From: Pantoea sp. 1.19
Lineage (GTDB): Bacteria > Pseudomonadota > Gammaproteobacteria > Enterobacterales > Enterobacteriaceae
Assembly: GCF_001922585.1 (NCBI RefSeq)
Contig: NZ_MRBS01000002.1
Span: 310,001 to 374,000, forward strand
DNA length: 64,000 bases
Direction: 5' to 3'
The position numbers and the translations under genes are program-made. Position 1 is the stretch's first letter. Each line of letters opens with the position of its first letter. This document shows positions 41,460 through 51,208 of the stretch, in pieces. The notes beneath the pieces were generated by a model, which was given only the letters and a program-made list of their open reading frames with translations, ran no database searches and was not told where the DNA came from.

Positions 41460-41487
41460 AAAAAAGCACCCTTTTGGGTGCTTTTTT
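41460..41487. terminator. Terminator after cysK
   Basis: Perfect stem AAAAAGCACCC/GGGTGCTTTTT with a TTTT loop and trailing T-run, 21 bp after the cysK stop. Confidence 0.92.
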
Positions 41488-41813
41488 GTGGCCTGCGTCA
41501 AAGTTTTCACTTATGGCAGATTGAATCACCGCGGTGGCTCTGGTACATAACCAGCGAATTATTTTGAAGCCTGAAATTAATCCCTGCCTGGATGAGAGAA
41601 TGCTGAATCGCTGAGCGGATTTGGCGCAGGGGGCCAAAAACGGCATAATAGAGCACGACGCGTCGGCGGCCCGCATCGGCCCGGCGCGACGGTATTCGTA
41701 CTCTGCATTGCGTCATCCGGCGATCTGCCCGACGCACCCATACAAGCTAAAGTGACGCCACCAGGCTAAACTTTAGTTCCACAACACCAATCCACTTAAG
41801 TTGGGGAAAGAGC
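41488..41813 (+). promoter_or_regulatory. ptsH upstream region
   Basis: A 326-bp region without a gene. The 60 bases before ptsH (CAGGCTAAACTTTAGTTCC, then ACAACACCAATC and AAGTTGGGGAAAGAGC) closely resemble the E. coli ptsH leader, including the strong GGGGAAA ribosome-binding site. E. coli has several promoters here under CRP and Mlc control; I could not place individual operators with confidence. Confidence 0.55.
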
Positions 41814-42071
41814 ATGTTTCAGCAAGAAGTGACTATCACCGCACCAAATGGTCTGCACACCCGTCCGGCCGCTCAGTTTGTAAAAGAAGCGAAAGCCTTT
41901 GCCTCTGAAATCACCGTGACCTCCAACGGCAAATCTGCCAGCGCGAAGAGCCTGTTTAAACTGCAAACGCTGGGTCTGACTCAGGGAACCGTCGTGACCC
42001 TGTCTGCCGAAGGGGAAGACGAACAGAAAGCGGTGGAGCATCTGGTCAAACTGATGGCGGAACTGGAATAA
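41814..42071 (+). CDS. ptsH: Phosphocarrier protein HPr
   Basis: HPr carries phosphate from Enzyme I to the sugar-specific Enzymes II. The 85-residue product equals E. coli HPr in length. The phosphorylated histidine is H15 ([12 protein letters not shown]), and the regulatory-site serine equivalent is S46 ([13 protein letters not shown]). It is the first gene of ptsH-ptsI-crr. The gap to ptsI is 284 bp, against about 45 bp in E. coli. Confidence 0.99.
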   Translation: MFQQEVTITAPNGLHTRPAAQFVKEAKAFASEITVTSNGKSASAKSLFKLQTLGLTQGTVVTLSAEGEDEQKAVEHLVKLMAELE

Positions 42072-42094
42072 GGACGCGCTATCGTTTGGGCCCG

Positions 42095-42177
42095 TCAGGC
42101 GGTGTGCCCGACGCACACCCACTGGCACACCTGCCGCCTGATGTACCCCATTTTTGATCGCGGACAGTCTGTCCGCG
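42095..42177 (+). repeat. Two inverted repeats in the ptsH-ptsI spacer
   Basis: First hairpin 42095-42141: arms TCAGGCGG+TGTGCC and GGCACA+CCGCCTGA with a 4-nt bulge on one side and a 15-nt loop. Second hairpin 42159-42177: perfect 8-bp stem CGCGGACA/TGTCCGCG with loop GTC. The second is followed by TCATTGTTTC rather than a true T-run, so these may be mRNA-stabilising or attenuating structures, or a small repetitive element inserted between the genes. Confidence 0.6.
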
Positions 42178-42355
42178 TCATTGTTTCTGTACAGTACGTT
42201 CATTACGCTGACGCTTAATGCATTTGCGTCGGGTCTGCCAGATAGTGCGCCGGCCGCGCCATCCCGCAATGACTCAGCACCAGGATCGGGTTCACGCCCA
42301 GCAACGTCGCCTGCTTCAATGGGCTTCAGTAGATATCACGAATAAAGGTAGGGTT

Positions 42356-44083
42356 ATGATTTCAGGCATTTTAGCATCCCCCGGTATCGCCTTCGGCAAG
42401 GCACTCCTGCTGAAGGAAGATGAGATCGTCATCAACCGGAAGAAGATCACTGATGACCAGGTTGAACAGGAAGTACAGCGCTTTCTGGACGGACGCAGCA
42501 AAGCCTCTGCCCAGCTGGAGGCCATTAAAATCAAAGCCGGCGAAACCTTCGGTGAAGAGAAGGAAGCCATCTTTGAAGGCCACATCATGCTGCTGGAGGA
42601 TGAGGAGCTGGAGCAGGAAATCATCGCCCAGATCAAAGATGACCACCTGTCAGCCGATGCCGCCGCCCATGCCGTGATTGAAGGTCAGGCCAAAGCGCTG
42701 GAAGAGCTGGACGATGAATACCTGAAAGAGCGTGCCGCCGACGTGCGCGACATCGGTAAGCGCCTGCTGCAAAACATTCTCGGCCTGCACATTGTCGACC
42801 TGAGCGCGATTCGCGACGAGGTGATCCTGGTCGCCAAAGATCTGACCCCGTCAGAAACCGCGCAGTTGAACCTGAAGAAGGTGCTGGGCTTTATTACCGA
42901 TCTCGGTGGCCGCACTTCCCATACCTCGATCATGGCGCGCTCGCTGGAGCTGCCGGCGATCGTAGGCACCGGGGAGATCACCAGCCGGGTGAATAACGGC
43001 GATTTCCTGATCCTCGACGGCGTCAACAACCAGATTTACATCAACCCGACCGAGTCGGTGATTGACGAGCTGAAAGCCGTGCAGGCGCAGTACATCGCGG
43101 AAAAAGACGAGCTGGCCAAGCTGAAAGATCTGCCGGCGATTACCCTCGACGGTCATCAGGTTGAAGTGTGCGCTAACATCGGTACCGTGCGCGATATCGC
43201 CGGCGCCGAGCGCAACGGCGCGGAGGGCGTCGGCCTGTACCGCACCGAATTCCTGTTTATGGATCGCGATTCACTGCCGACCGAAGAGGAGCAGTTTCAG
43301 GCCTATAAAGCCGTCGCGGAAGGCATGGGCGCACAGGCGGTGATTGTCCGCACCATGGACATCGGCGGAGATAAAGATCTGCCCTACATGAACCTGCCGA
43401 AAGAAGAGAACCCGTTCCTCGGCTGGCGCGCCATTCGCATCGCCATTGACCGCCGCGAGATCCTGCATGCCCAGCTGCGCGCTATTCTGCGTGCCTCCGC
43501 CTTCGGTAAACTGCGCATCATGTTCCCGATGGTCATTTCGGTTGAAGAAGTGCGCCTGCTGAAGGGCGAGCTGGAGATGCTGAAAGGCCAGCTGCGCAGC
43601 GAAGACAAAGCGTTTGATGAAAGCATCGAGATGGGCATTATGGTGGAAACACCGGCCTCCGCGGTGATCGCTCATCACTTGGCGAAAGAGGTCGACTTTT
43701 TCAGTATTGGGACAAATGACCTGACGCAGTATACTCTGGCAGTAGATCGTGGTAATGATCTGATTTCTCATCTGTACAACCCCATGTCGCCGTCGGTGCT
43801 GCTGCTGATCAAACAAGTGATCGACGCCTCGCACGCCGCGGGCAAATGGACCGGTATGTGCGGTGAGCTGGCAGGAGACGAACGTGCTACACTACTGTTA
43901 CTGGGAATGGGGCTGGACGAATTCAGCATGAGTGCCATTTCTATTCCACGCATCAAGAAAATCATTCGCAATGCGAATTTCGATGATGCGAAGGCATTGG
44001 CAGAGCAGGCGTTAACTCAGCCGACAGCAGAAGAGTTGATGAACCTGGTGAATACGTTTATCGAAGAAAAAACTATCTGCTGA
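42356..44083 (+). CDS. ptsI: Phosphoenolpyruvate-protein phosphotransferase (Enzyme I)
   Basis: Enzyme I takes phosphate from phosphoenolpyruvate and passes it to HPr. The ATG at 42356 ([23 protein letters not shown]) gives 575 residues as in E. coli; an open frame upstream to 42218 lies in the hairpin-rich spacer and lacks conservation. The active-site histidine lies in [13 protein letters not shown] (near 189). The C-terminal PEP-binding barrel shows [29 protein letters not shown] and the acid/base cysteine region [11 protein letters not shown]. It is followed 42 bp later by crr. Confidence 0.98.
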   Translation: MISGILASPGIAFGKALLLKEDEIVINRKKITDDQVEQEVQRFLDGRSKASAQLEAIKIKAGETFGEEKEAIFEGHIMLLEDEELEQEIIAQIKDDHLSADAAAHAVIEGQAKALEELDDEYLKERAADVRDIGKRLLQNILGLHIVDLSAIRDEVILVAKDLTPSETAQLNLKKVLGFITDLGGRTSHTSIMARSLELPAIVGTGEITSRVNNGDFLILDGVNNQIYINPTESVIDELKAVQAQYIAEKDELAKLKDLPAITLDGHQVEVCANIGTVRDIAGAERNGAEGVGLYRTEFLFMDRDSLPTEEEQFQAYKAVAEGMGAQAVIVRTMDIGGDKDLPYMNLPKEENPFLGWRAIRIAIDRREILHAQLRAILRASAFGKLRIMFPMVISVEEVRLLKGELEMLKGQLRSEDKAFDESIEMGIMVETPASAVIAHHLAKEVDFFSIGTNDLTQYTLAVDRGNDLISHLYNPMSPSVLLLIKQVIDASHAAGKWTGMCGELAGDERATLLLLGMGLDEFSMSAISIPRIKKIIRNANFDDAKALAEQALTQPTAEELMNLVNTFIEEKTIC

Positions 44084-44125
44084 TTCCACGGACGCTGGCC
44101 CAAAATTACTGCTTAGGAGAAGATC

Positions 44126-44629
44126 ATGGGTTTGTTTTCTAAACTGTTTGGCGACAAAAACGATTCCAACGGCGCGGCGATTGAGATCGTAGCACCTCTG
44201 TCAGGCGAAATCGTCAATATCGAAGATGTACCGGACGTGGTGTTTGCAGAAAAAATTGTCGGTGACGGTGTCGCCATCAAGCCGGCGGGCAACAAAATGG
44301 TTGCGCCGGTAGATGGGACAATCGGGAAAATTTTCGAAACCAACCATGCGTTTTCTATCGAATCCGACAGCGGCATTGAGCTGTTCGTCCACTTTGGCAT
44401 CGACACCGTTGAGCTGAAAGGCGAAGGCTTTAAGCGCATTGCCGAAGAGGGGCAGAAAGTGAAGAAAGGTGACGTGGTCATCGAATTCGATCTGCCGCTG
44501 CTGGAGGAGAAAGCCAAGTCAACCCTGACGCCGGTGGTTATCTCCAACATGGACGAAATCAAAGAGCTGCACAAGATGACCGGCCACGTCACCGTGGGTG
44601 AAACGCCGATCATCCGCATCAAAAAATAA
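44126..44629 (+). CDS. crr: PTS glucose-specific Enzyme IIA (Crr)
   Basis: Crr receives phosphate from HPr, passes it to glucose/trehalose IIBC proteins, and in its unphosphorylated form inhibits other sugar uptake systems; phosphorylated it activates adenylate cyclase. The 167-residue product (E. coli 169) has the two active-site histidines in the segments [13 protein letters not shown] and [26 protein letters not shown] upstream is a strong ribosome-binding site. It ends the pts operon and is followed by a terminator. Confidence 0.98.
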   Translation: MGLFSKLFGDKNDSNGAAIEIVAPLSGEIVNIEDVPDVVFAEKIVGDGVAIKPAGNKMVAPVDGTIGKIFETNHAFSIESDSGIELFVHFGIDTVELKGEGFKRIAEEGQKVKKGDVVIEFDLPLLEEKAKSTLTPVVISNMDEIKELHKMTGHVTVGETPIIRIKK

Positions 44630-44649
44630 AGCCTGACGGCAAAATCATA

Positions 44650-44672
44650 CGGCACCCGCGGGTGCCGTTTTT
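44650..44672 (+). terminator. Terminator after crr
   Basis: Stem CGGCACC/GGTGCCG with a CGCG loop and five T residues, 21 bp after the crr stop. The 3' end of the response-regulator remnant lies just beyond it. Confidence 0.87.
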
Positions 44673-44689
44673 GTTAGCCAGCCGCTGCG

Positions 44690-44993
44690 CTGCCAGGACG
44701 GCAGGGCTTGGGCACGAATCGTCGGCCCCCATCACCAGGCCCGTGACCCGGTCGATATTATCGCCCTTCGCGGTCAGCATAATCACCGGCAGGCGGCTGC
44801 GCTGTTGCACCTGCCGCAGCACCTCAATGCTGCCGATATCCGGCAGCATAATATCGAGGATCATCGCCTGATAGCGGCCCGAAACCCCGGCCCTGCCGCT
44901 CAGCGCCAGCGTGGCTTCATCCCCTTCGGTACTCAGATAATGACTCAGCATCGTGCCCAGTTCCAAATCATCATTAACCAGCCGGATTTTCAT
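44690..44993 (-). pseudogene. Frameshifted, truncated OmpR/CpxR-type response regulator
   Basis: The frame from the ATG at 44993 encodes about 92 residues of a receiver domain: MKIRLVNDDLELGTMLSHYL, phosphoacceptor LDIMLP (D47), PVIMLTAKG and GLVMGADD. Right after GADD the reading frame breaks at about 44717. One base further along, the next frame reads FVPKP, the expected continuation carrying the conserved lysine, and another frame then reads LAAQRL. The original frame runs on with unrelated residues to a stop at 44619, across the crr terminator. The whole winged-helix DNA-binding domain is missing, and no sensor kinase is present. The first acidic-pocket residue is N instead of D. Confidence 0.82.
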
Positions 44994-45160
44994 TACGGCA
45001 CCCTCACAGAAAGATGCCCTGTTTTCGCCGCTGCTGGCCGCCGCCGCCTTTTCGTATTTCTTACGTTCTATTTCGTGCTGATTCAGGTGACGTTTCTTCT
45101 TTACCCGACAAAGTGCTATATCATTAGCCTCTTTCACGCTTTTAACCACAGGGAGAGGCC

Positions 45161-46339
45161 GTGCGTATCACTCGACGTAAACCGGGTCTGGCAGTGCTAC
45201 TGCTACTGTTACTGCTATTGACGGCCGCCGCCGTCTGGCTACGCCCGTCGACGCCGCAGAAAAACTGGCTGACCGCCACGGTGGTGCAGCGCGATATGCA
45301 GCAAACGGTACTGGCCGACGGCACGCTGAGCGCCAGCAAGCAGGTCAGCGTGGGCGCGCAGGCCTCCGGGCAGGTCAAACGTCTGCTGGTCTCGCTCGGC
45401 GACACGGTCACCGCCGGGCAGCTGGTGGCGGAAATCGACAGCATGACCCAGCAAAACGATCTGCGTAATGCTCAGGCCGCGCTGAAGAATGTGCAGGCGC
45501 AGCGGGCCTCAAAAAGCGCAATGCTGACCCAGTACCGCGCTACGTTGGCGCGGCAGCGCGCGATGCTGGCCGGTAACCTCACCGCCAGAGCCGATTACGA
45601 TGCGGCGCTGGCGAACGTGCTGAGTACCGAGGCTGACATTCAGGCGCTCGATGCACAGATTGTGCAGGCAGACATTGCCGCCAGCACCGCCGGGGTCAAT
45701 CTTGGCTATACGCGCATCACCTCGCCGATCGACGGCACCGTCGTGGCAACCCCGGTAGAGGCCGGCCAGACGGTCAACGCCGTACAGAGCGCCCCGACCA
45801 TCATCAAAGTGGCCGACCTGAATACCATGACCGTCAAGGCGCGGATTTCTGAAGCCGATGTGGTGAACGTACGTCCGGGCATGTCGGTATGGTTCACCAT
45901 TCCCGGCCAGCCCGATAAGCGCTACCGTGCTACCCTGCGGGCGATCGAGCCGGCACCCGACGCAATCAATACCGATACCAGCACCGCCGGCGCCAGCGGT
46001 AGCAACAGCACGACCTCTAGCGCCATCTATTACTACGGCCTGTTCGACGTGGCCAATCCGCAACATATCCTGCGCATCTCAATGACCGCCGAAGTGCATA
46101 TCCTGATAGGTGAAGCCAAAAACGCCCTGGTTATCCCCAGCAGCGCGCTGACGCTGAACGGCGATCGCTACAGCGTGCGCGTGCTGCTGGACGGCGATCG
46201 AACCGAGCATCGTCCGGTGACGCCGGGGATGAATAACAATATCGAGGCGCAGATTTTAAGCGGCCTGCAGCCGGGTGAAAAAGTGGTGCTGGGCGAGGCT
46301 GATGCCGGGTCGCCTGACGGCCCATCGCGGGGGGGGTAA
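45161..46339 (+). CDS. macA: Macrolide/efflux periplasmic adaptor MacA
   Basis: MacA is the membrane-fusion adaptor linking the MacB ATPase to TolC, exporting macrolides, enterotoxin, heme precursors or siderophores depending on species. The GTG at 45161 follows GGGAGAGG and gives 392 residues. An N-terminal membrane anchor (LAVLLLLLLLLTAAAVWL) is followed by the lipoyl half-motif (VSVGAQASGQVKRLLVSLGDTVTAGQLVAEID), a coiled-coil hairpin (about 95-165), the second lipoyl half (GYTRITSPIDGTVVATPVEAGQTV) and beta-barrel and membrane-proximal domains. It lies 3 bp before macB. E. coli has this pair elsewhere. Confidence 0.92.
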   Translation: MRITRRKPGLAVLLLLLLLLTAAAVWLRPSTPQKNWLTATVVQRDMQQTVLADGTLSASKQVSVGAQASGQVKRLLVSLGDTVTAGQLVAEIDSMTQQNDLRNAQAALKNVQAQRASKSAMLTQYRATLARQRAMLAGNLTARADYDAALANVLSTEADIQALDAQIVQADIAASTAGVNLGYTRITSPIDGTVVATPVEAGQTVNAVQSAPTIIKVADLNTMTVKARISEADVVNVRPGMSVWFTIPGQPDKRYRATLRAIEPAPDAINTDTSTAGASGSNSTTSSAIYYYGLFDVANPQHILRISMTAEVHILIGEAKNALVIPSSALTLNGDRYSVRVLLDGDRTEHRPVTPGMNNNIEAQILSGLQPGEKVVLGEADAGSPDGPSRGG

Positions 46340-46342
46340 GCG

Positions 46343-48283
46343 GTGAACCTGATTCGACTGCAGCATATCTGCCGCACGTTCCGCAATGGCGACCAGCACA
46401 TTGCGGTACTAAAAAATATCAACCTCAGCATCGACAGCGGCGAATTTGTCGCCATCGTCGGCTCTTCCGGATCGGGCAAATCGACGCTGATGAACCTGCT
46501 CGGCTGCCTCGATAAGCCGAGCAGCGGCGAGTATCACATTGCCGGTGAGTCGCTGGCGACACTGGACGACGATGCGCTGGCGCAGCGGCGGCGCGAATAC
46601 TTTGGTTTTATCTTTCAGCGGTATCACCTGCTAAACGACCTGACCGCGTTAGGCAACGTTGAGATTCCGGCAATCTACGCCGGCACTCCCCGCGAGGCCC
46701 GGCGCGAGCGGGCGCAAGCGCTGCTGACCCGCCTCGGCCTCGGCGAGCGGCTGCACTACCGGCCCGGCCAGCTATCAGGCGGTCAGCAGCAGCGGGTCAG
46801 TATTGCCCGCGCGCTGATCAACGGCGGACAGATTATTCTCGCCGATGAGCCGACCGGCGCGCTGGACAGTCAGAACGGTGAAGAGGTGCTGCGCATTCTG
46901 AAAGATTTGCATCAGCAGGGCCACACGGTGATTATCGTCACCCATGACCGGCAGATCGCGGCGCACGCTGAGCGCATGATCACCCTGCACGACGGCGTGA
47001 TTCTGTCGGACACCCGCCGCGAGCCGCTCTCCCCGCCCGCCGCGCTGCCGCCGCCCGCCGCCGCACCGCGTCAGCGACTGGGCGCGCTGCGCGATCGCCT
47101 GAGTGAAGCCTTTAAAATGGCGCTGGTATCCATGGTCTCGCAGCGCTTACGGACCCTGCTGACCATGCTGGGGATCATTATCGGCATCGCCTCGGTGGTA
47201 TCGGTGGTCGCGCTGGGCAAAGGATCGCAGGAGATGATTCTGGCCGACATCAGCGCGATGGGCACCAGCACGCTGGATATCTTCCCCGGCGCCGACTTCG
47301 GTGATATCCACGCCGCCAGTATCCAGACCCTGCGGCCCGGCGATATTGATGCGCTCGCCGGCCAGCCCTATATCGCCGGCGTCACCCCGTCCGTCTCCAC
47401 CAGCGCCACGCTAAAATACCGTAATCAGGCGCTGAACGTGTCGGTCAACGGCGTCAGCGAACAGTTTTTTGCCGTGCGCGGCTATCACCTGGCGCAGGGA
47501 CACGCCTTCGGCAGCGATGCCATCCGCCGGCTAGCGCAGGTGGCGGTGATTGACGAGCCGCTTCGCGACAAGCTCTTCCCGCACGGCGGCGACCCGCTGG
47601 GTAAAGTGGTCATGCTGAATACCATGCCGGTGCAGATTATTGGCGTGGCGACCCGTGAAACCCGCTTCGGCAACGACAGTAGCCTGAACATCTGGGTGCC
47701 GTGGACGGCGGTCATGAAGCGAATGATTGGTCAGTCATGGTTTAGCAACATTACCGTCCAGGTGCGGGACAATGTGTCGCTTGACGCGGCGGAAACCGCG
47801 GTGACCCAACTGCTGAGTCAGCGTCACGGCGCGAAAGATTTCTTTGTGCTGAATACCGACAGCATCCGCAAAACCATTGAAAGCACCACCAACACCCTGA
47901 CGCTGCTGGTGGCGGCGATCGCGTTTATTTCGCTGTTCGTCGGCGGGATTGGCGTGATGAACATTATGCTGGTGTCGGTTACCGAGCGCACGCGGGAAAT
48001 TGGCGTGCGCATGGCAGTCGGCGCCCGCGCCAGCGACATCATGCAGCAGTTTTTGATCGAGGCGGTGCTGGTCTGCCTGACCGGCGGTATCATTGGCGTA
48101 CTGCTGTCGCTGATCCCCGGCGCGGTGCTGGCCAACAGCGGTGGCAGTTTCCGCATGGTCTACTCGCCGTTCTCCATCGTCGCGGCCTTCGCCTGCTCGA
48201 CGCTGATTGGCGTGATCTTTGGCTACTTCCCGGCGCGGCGCGCGGCGAAAATGGATCCTATTCACGCGCTGGAGCGGGAGTAG
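46343..48283 (+). CDS. macB: MacB ABC-type efflux ATPase/permease
   Basis: MacB is a mechanotransmission ABC transporter that uses cytoplasmic ATP hydrolysis to drive periplasmic substrates through TolC. The 646-residue product (E. coli 648) has an N-terminal ATPase with Walker A ([12 protein letters not shown]), signature [15 protein letters not shown] and Walker B ([12 protein letters not shown]), one membrane helix near 270, a large periplasmic domain (about 300-515), and three C-terminal helices with [28 protein letters not shown]. The start is GTG at 46343. Its 3' end overlaps convergent cysM by 26 bp. Confidence 0.95.
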   Translation: MNLIRLQHICRTFRNGDQHIAVLKNINLSIDSGEFVAIVGSSGSGKSTLMNLLGCLDKPSSGEYHIAGESLATLDDDALAQRRREYFGFIFQRYHLLNDLTALGNVEIPAIYAGTPREARRERAQALLTRLGLGERLHYRPGQLSGGQQQRVSIARALINGGQIILADEPTGALDSQNGEEVLRILKDLHQQGHTVIIVTHDRQIAAHAERMITLHDGVILSDTRREPLSPPAALPPPAAAPRQRLGALRDRLSEAFKMALVSMVSQRLRTLLTMLGIIIGIASVVSVVALGKGSQEMILADISAMGTSTLDIFPGADFGDIHAASIQTLRPGDIDALAGQPYIAGVTPSVSTSATLKYRNQALNVSVNGVSEQFFAVRGYHLAQGHAFGSDAIRRLAQVAVIDEPLRDKLFPHGGDPLGKVVMLNTMPVQIIGVATRETRFGNDSSLNIWVPWTAVMKRMIGQSWFSNITVQVRDNVSLDAAETAVTQLLSQRHGAKDFFVLNTDSIRKTIESTTNTLTLLVAAIAFISLFVGGIGVMNIMLVSVTERTREIGVRMAVGARASDIMQQFLIEAVLVCLTGGIIGVLLSLIPGAVLANSGGSFRMVYSPFSIVAAFACSTLIGVIFGYFPARRAAKMDPIHALERE

Positions 48284-49178
48284 ACGCGCCCGCGGCCTCG
48301 CTGAACACGCCGGTTGAGAGATAGCGATCGCCGCGATCGCACACGATCGCCACAATCCGGCTGCCGGGCTGCTCCCGGGCGATACGCAGCGCCCCGGCAA
48401 CCGCGCCGCCGGAAGAGACGCCGCAGAAAAGGCCCTCGCGCGCGGCCAGCAGGCGCATGGTGGTCTCTGCCTCCTGCTGCCCCATATCCAGCACCCGATC
48501 CACGTACTCCGGGCGCCAGATCCCCGGCAGATAAGCCTCAGGCCAGCGGCGAATGCCCGGGATAGCGCTGCCGGGTTCCGGCTGCAAACCAATCACCTGC
48601 ACCGCAGGCGATTGCTCTTTCAGGTAACGACCGACGCCGGTTATGGTACCGGTGGTTCCCATGCTGGAAACAAAATGGGTTAGCGTACCGTCCGTTTGCT
48701 GCCAGATTTCCGGACCGGTAGTGCGATAGTGACCCAGCGGGTTATCGGGATTATTAAACTGATCAAGCACTCGCCCTTCGCCGCGCGCGGCCATCGCCAG
48801 GGCGCGATCGCGGGCGCCTTCCATCCCCTCTTCGCGGTCGACAAGCACCAGCTCGGCGCCGTAGGCACGCATTGCCGCCATCCGTTCACTGCTCATGTTT
48901 TCCGGCATCAGCAGCCGCAGGCGGTAGCCTTTCAGCGCACAGATCATCGCCAGCGCGATGCCGGTATTGCCGCTGGTGGCCTCGATCAGTCGGTCACCGG
49001 GGGCGATATCGCCGCGCCGCTCCGCCTGCTGTACCATTGAGAGTGCCGCCCGGTCTTTTACCGAGCCGGCCGGGTTATTACCTTCCAGCTTGAGCCAGAC
49101 CTGACTGCCGTTATCCGGGCCCAGCCGCTGCAGGCGCACCAGCGGCGTCTGGCCGATTGTTTGTTCGAGGGTGATCAC
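48258..49178 (-). CDS. cysM: Cysteine synthase B (CysM)
   Basis: CysM condenses O-acetylserine with sulfide or thiosulfate, the latter giving S-sulfocysteine. I chose the GTG at 49178 ([23 protein letters not shown]), which matches the E. coli N-terminus and gives 306 residues (E. coli 303). The PLP lysine is K41 ([16 protein letters not shown]), the substrate loop is [12 protein letters not shown], and the phosphate loop is [26 protein letters not shown] near the end is typical. The longer open frame to 49394 overlaps cysA. It is the last gene of cysPTWAM; the macB 3' end overlaps it. Confidence 0.95.
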   Translation of the reverse strand: MITLEQTIGQTPLVRLQRLGPDNGSQVWLKLEGNNPAGSVKDRAALSMVQQAERRGDIAPGDRLIEATSGNTGIALAMICALKGYRLRLLMPENMSSERMAAMRAYGAELVLVDREEGMEGARDRALAMAARGEGRVLDQFNNPDNPLGHYRTTGPEIWQQTDGTLTHFVSSMGTTGTITGVGRYLKEQSPAVQVIGLQPEPGSAIPGIRRWPEAYLPGIWRPEYVDRVLDMGQQEAETTMRLLAAREGLFCGVSSGGAVAGALRIAREQPGSRIVAIVCDRGDRYLSTGVFSEAAGASTPAPARE

Positions 49179-49203
49179 GCGTTTTTCCCGGGCAGAAATA
49201 GCC

Positions 49204-49226
49204 GGGGCCGGATGCGATCCGGCCCC
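49204..49226. repeat. Perfect GC-rich inverted repeat between cysA and cysM
   Basis: A 10-bp perfect stem GGGGCCGGAT/ATCCGGCCCC with a 3-nt GCG loop sits in the 76-bp cysA-cysM gap. There is no T-run, so it is not a standard terminator; it may stabilise or process the upstream cys mRNA. The core CCGGATGCGATCCGG is reminiscent of REP elements. Confidence 0.7.
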
Positions 49227-49254
49227 AGTGACACATTCATGTGCGTAAAAAATA

Positions 49255-50343
49255 TCAGGCGCTGCGCGCCAATGCAACCGGACGCAGTGGCGTCGCTCCC
49301 TGGTACAGACGCGCCTGCTGCAGACCGACAAACAGCGCATCCCCACGCACCGGGGCCACCGCCGCACCGTCGAACACCACGGTGATCGGTTCACTGTGCC
49401 AGCCGCGCGGCTGTACTACCAGCTGCCAGTAGTGGCCGCGCGGGCTCACCTCCAGCACGCTCACCGGCAACGGCGTCTCCAGGCTGCTTTGGCGGCTGAC
49501 ATCGATCTCCCACGGACGCAAAAACAGCTCAACTGCCCCCTGGTGGGCCGGGGTGTAACCCAGCGGCCAGCGGTGTGCGCCAACCTGGCACTGCGAGCCG
49601 TGCACCTCACCGTCAACGCGGTTCACCTCGCCGAGGAACTCAAGCACAAAGCGGGTCGCCGGTTCGCGCCAGACCTCATCGGGCGTGCCAACCTGTTCGA
49701 TATTGCCCTGGCTCATCACCACCACGCGATCGGCCACTTCCATCGCCTCTTCCTGATCGTGCGTAACGAACACTGAGGTAAATTTCAGCTCCTCGTGCAG
49801 CTGGCGCAGCCAGCGACGCAGCTCTTTACGCACCTGGGCATCCAGCGCGCCAAACGGCTCATCCAGCAGCAGGATCTGCGGCTCCACCGCCAGCGCCCGC
49901 GCCAGCGCTACGCGCTGTTTCTGCCCGCCGGAGAGCTGGGCCGGGTAGCGGCTGGCCAGATGGCCCAGCTGCACCATCTCCAGCAGCTGGGTGACCTTTT
50001 GCTTAATGGCCGCCGCGGAGGGGCGCTCGCGGCGCGGCAGCACCGTCAAACCGAAAGCAACGTTGTCAAACACCGTCATATGACGGAACAGCGCATAATG
50101 CTGAAACACAAAGCCCACCTGGCGATCGCGGGCGTGCAGGCGGCTGACGTCTTTGCCGTGAAAACGCAGCGCCCCGCTGTTCTGATGTTCCAGACCGGCA
50201 ATAATGCGCAGCAGCGTGGTCTTACCGGAGCCGGACGGCCCGAGCAGCGCCACCATTTGCCCGGAGGGGATATCCAGCGAAATATCATTGAGGACGCGGG
50301 TGCGGCCAAACGATTTATTGATGGCGCTGATGTCAATGCTCAT
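49255..50343 (-). CDS. cysA: Sulfate/thiosulfate import ATP-binding protein CysA
   Basis: CysA powers the sulfate/thiosulfate ABC importer. The 362-residue product (E. coli 365) has Walker A ([14 protein letters not shown]), the Q-loop region [21 protein letters not shown], signature [15 protein letters not shown], Walker B ([12 protein letters not shown]) and the H-loop ([20 protein letters not shown]). A C-terminal TOBE-type domain follows (about 240-350). Its start overlaps the cysW 3' end by 11 bp, indicating coupling. Confidence 0.97.
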   Translation of the reverse strand: MSIDISAINKSFGRTRVLNDISLDIPSGQMVALLGPSGSGKTTLLRIIAGLEHQNSGALRFHGKDVSRLHARDRQVGFVFQHYALFRHMTVFDNVAFGLTVLPRRERPSAAAIKQKVTQLLEMVQLGHLASRYPAQLSGGQKQRVALARALAVEPQILLLDEPFGALDAQVRKELRRWLRQLHEELKFTSVFVTHDQEEAMEVADRVVVMSQGNIEQVGTPDEVWREPATRFVLEFLGEVNRVDGEVHGSQCQVGAHRWPLGYTPAHQGAVELFLRPWEIDVSRQSSLETPLPVSVLEVSPRGHYWQLVVQPRGWHSEPITVVFDGAAVAPVRGDALFVGLQQARLYQGATPLRPVALARSA

Positions 50344-51208
50344 GCTTTTCCTCCTGCTGCAAACGGGCGTTCTGGTTTTCCAGTCGCCATTGCAAGGCGC
50401 TCTTCAAAAACAGTGTGACGATGGCCATCAGGGTCAGCAGCGCGGCGGCGGTAAACGCACCAACCGTGTTGTAATCCTGATGCAGTAATTCCACCTGTAG
50501 CGGCAGTGAGTAGGTTTCGCCGCGGATCGATCCCGATACCACCGAGACCGCGCCAAACTCACCGATGGCCCGGGCGTTGGTCAGCACGATGCCGTACAGC
50601 AGCGCCCAGCGAATATTCGGCAGCGTCACGCGGCGGAACATTTGCCAGCCGGAGGCGCCCAGCAGCACCGCCGCCTCATCTTCATGGGTGCCCTGACTCA
50701 GCATCACCGGCACCAGTTCGCGCACCACGAACGGGCAGGTCACAAACACGGTGGCCAGCACCATGCCCGGCCAGGCAAACATCACCTGTATACCGTGCGC
50801 ATCGAGCCAGCCGCCTGCGGGGCCGTTGACGCCCCAGAACAGCAGATAGATCAGACCGGCAACCACCGGCGAGACCGCAAACGGAATATCAAACAGGGTG
50901 AGCAGCAGCTGGCGCCCGGGAAAGGTAAAACGGGTAACCAGCCAGGCCAGCAGCGTCCCGAACACCAGGTTGACCGGCACGGTGATCAGCGCAATCAGCA
51001 CGGTCAGCCCGATCGCGCTGAGCATATCCGGGTTACTGAGGTTACTCACTACCGGGCCGATCCCCCCGGCCAACGCCTCGGTGAAAATTGAGGCCAGCGG
51101 CACGACCAGAATAAACAGCGAGATTAACATTCCCAGCGCAATCAGCAGCCACTTGCCCCGGTTGCCCGGCGCGCGGGAGACGACGTCAGGGGTGGAAAGT
51201 TGCGACAT
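50333..51208 (-). CDS. cysW: Sulfate/thiosulfate ABC permease CysW
   Basis: One of the two membrane subunits of the sulfate/thiosulfate importer. The 291-residue product equals E. coli CysW in length, with six membrane helices starting [23 protein letters not shown]. The EAA loop that contacts CysA is [22 protein letters not shown]. Its ATG shares one base with the cysT stop (TGATG), and GGAGGA inside the end of cysT is the ribosome-binding site. Confidence 0.97.
   Translation of the reverse strand: MSQLSTPDVVSRAPGNRGKWLLIALGMLISLFILVVPLASIFTEALAGGIGPVVSNLSNPDMLSAIGLTVLIALITVPVNLVFGTLLAWLVTRFTFPGRQLLLTLFDIPFAVSPVVAGLIYLLFWGVNGPAGGWLDAHGIQVMFAWPGMVLATVFVTCPFVVRELVPVMLSQGTHEDEAAVLLGASGWQMFRRVTLPNIRWALLYGIVLTNARAIGEFGAVSVVSGSIRGETYSLPLQVELLHQDYNTVGAFTAAALLTLMAIVTLFLKSALQWRLENQNARLQQEEKHEH

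Noticed and set aside
40524-41510. 328-codon minus-strand open frame antisense to cysK
   Set aside because: It mirrors the whole cysK gene and has no family resemblance.
45190-45225. CTACTG/TTACTG tandem triplets that look like a microsatellite
   Set aside because: They encode the leucine-rich membrane anchor of MacA and are explained by codon use, although slippage there is possible.
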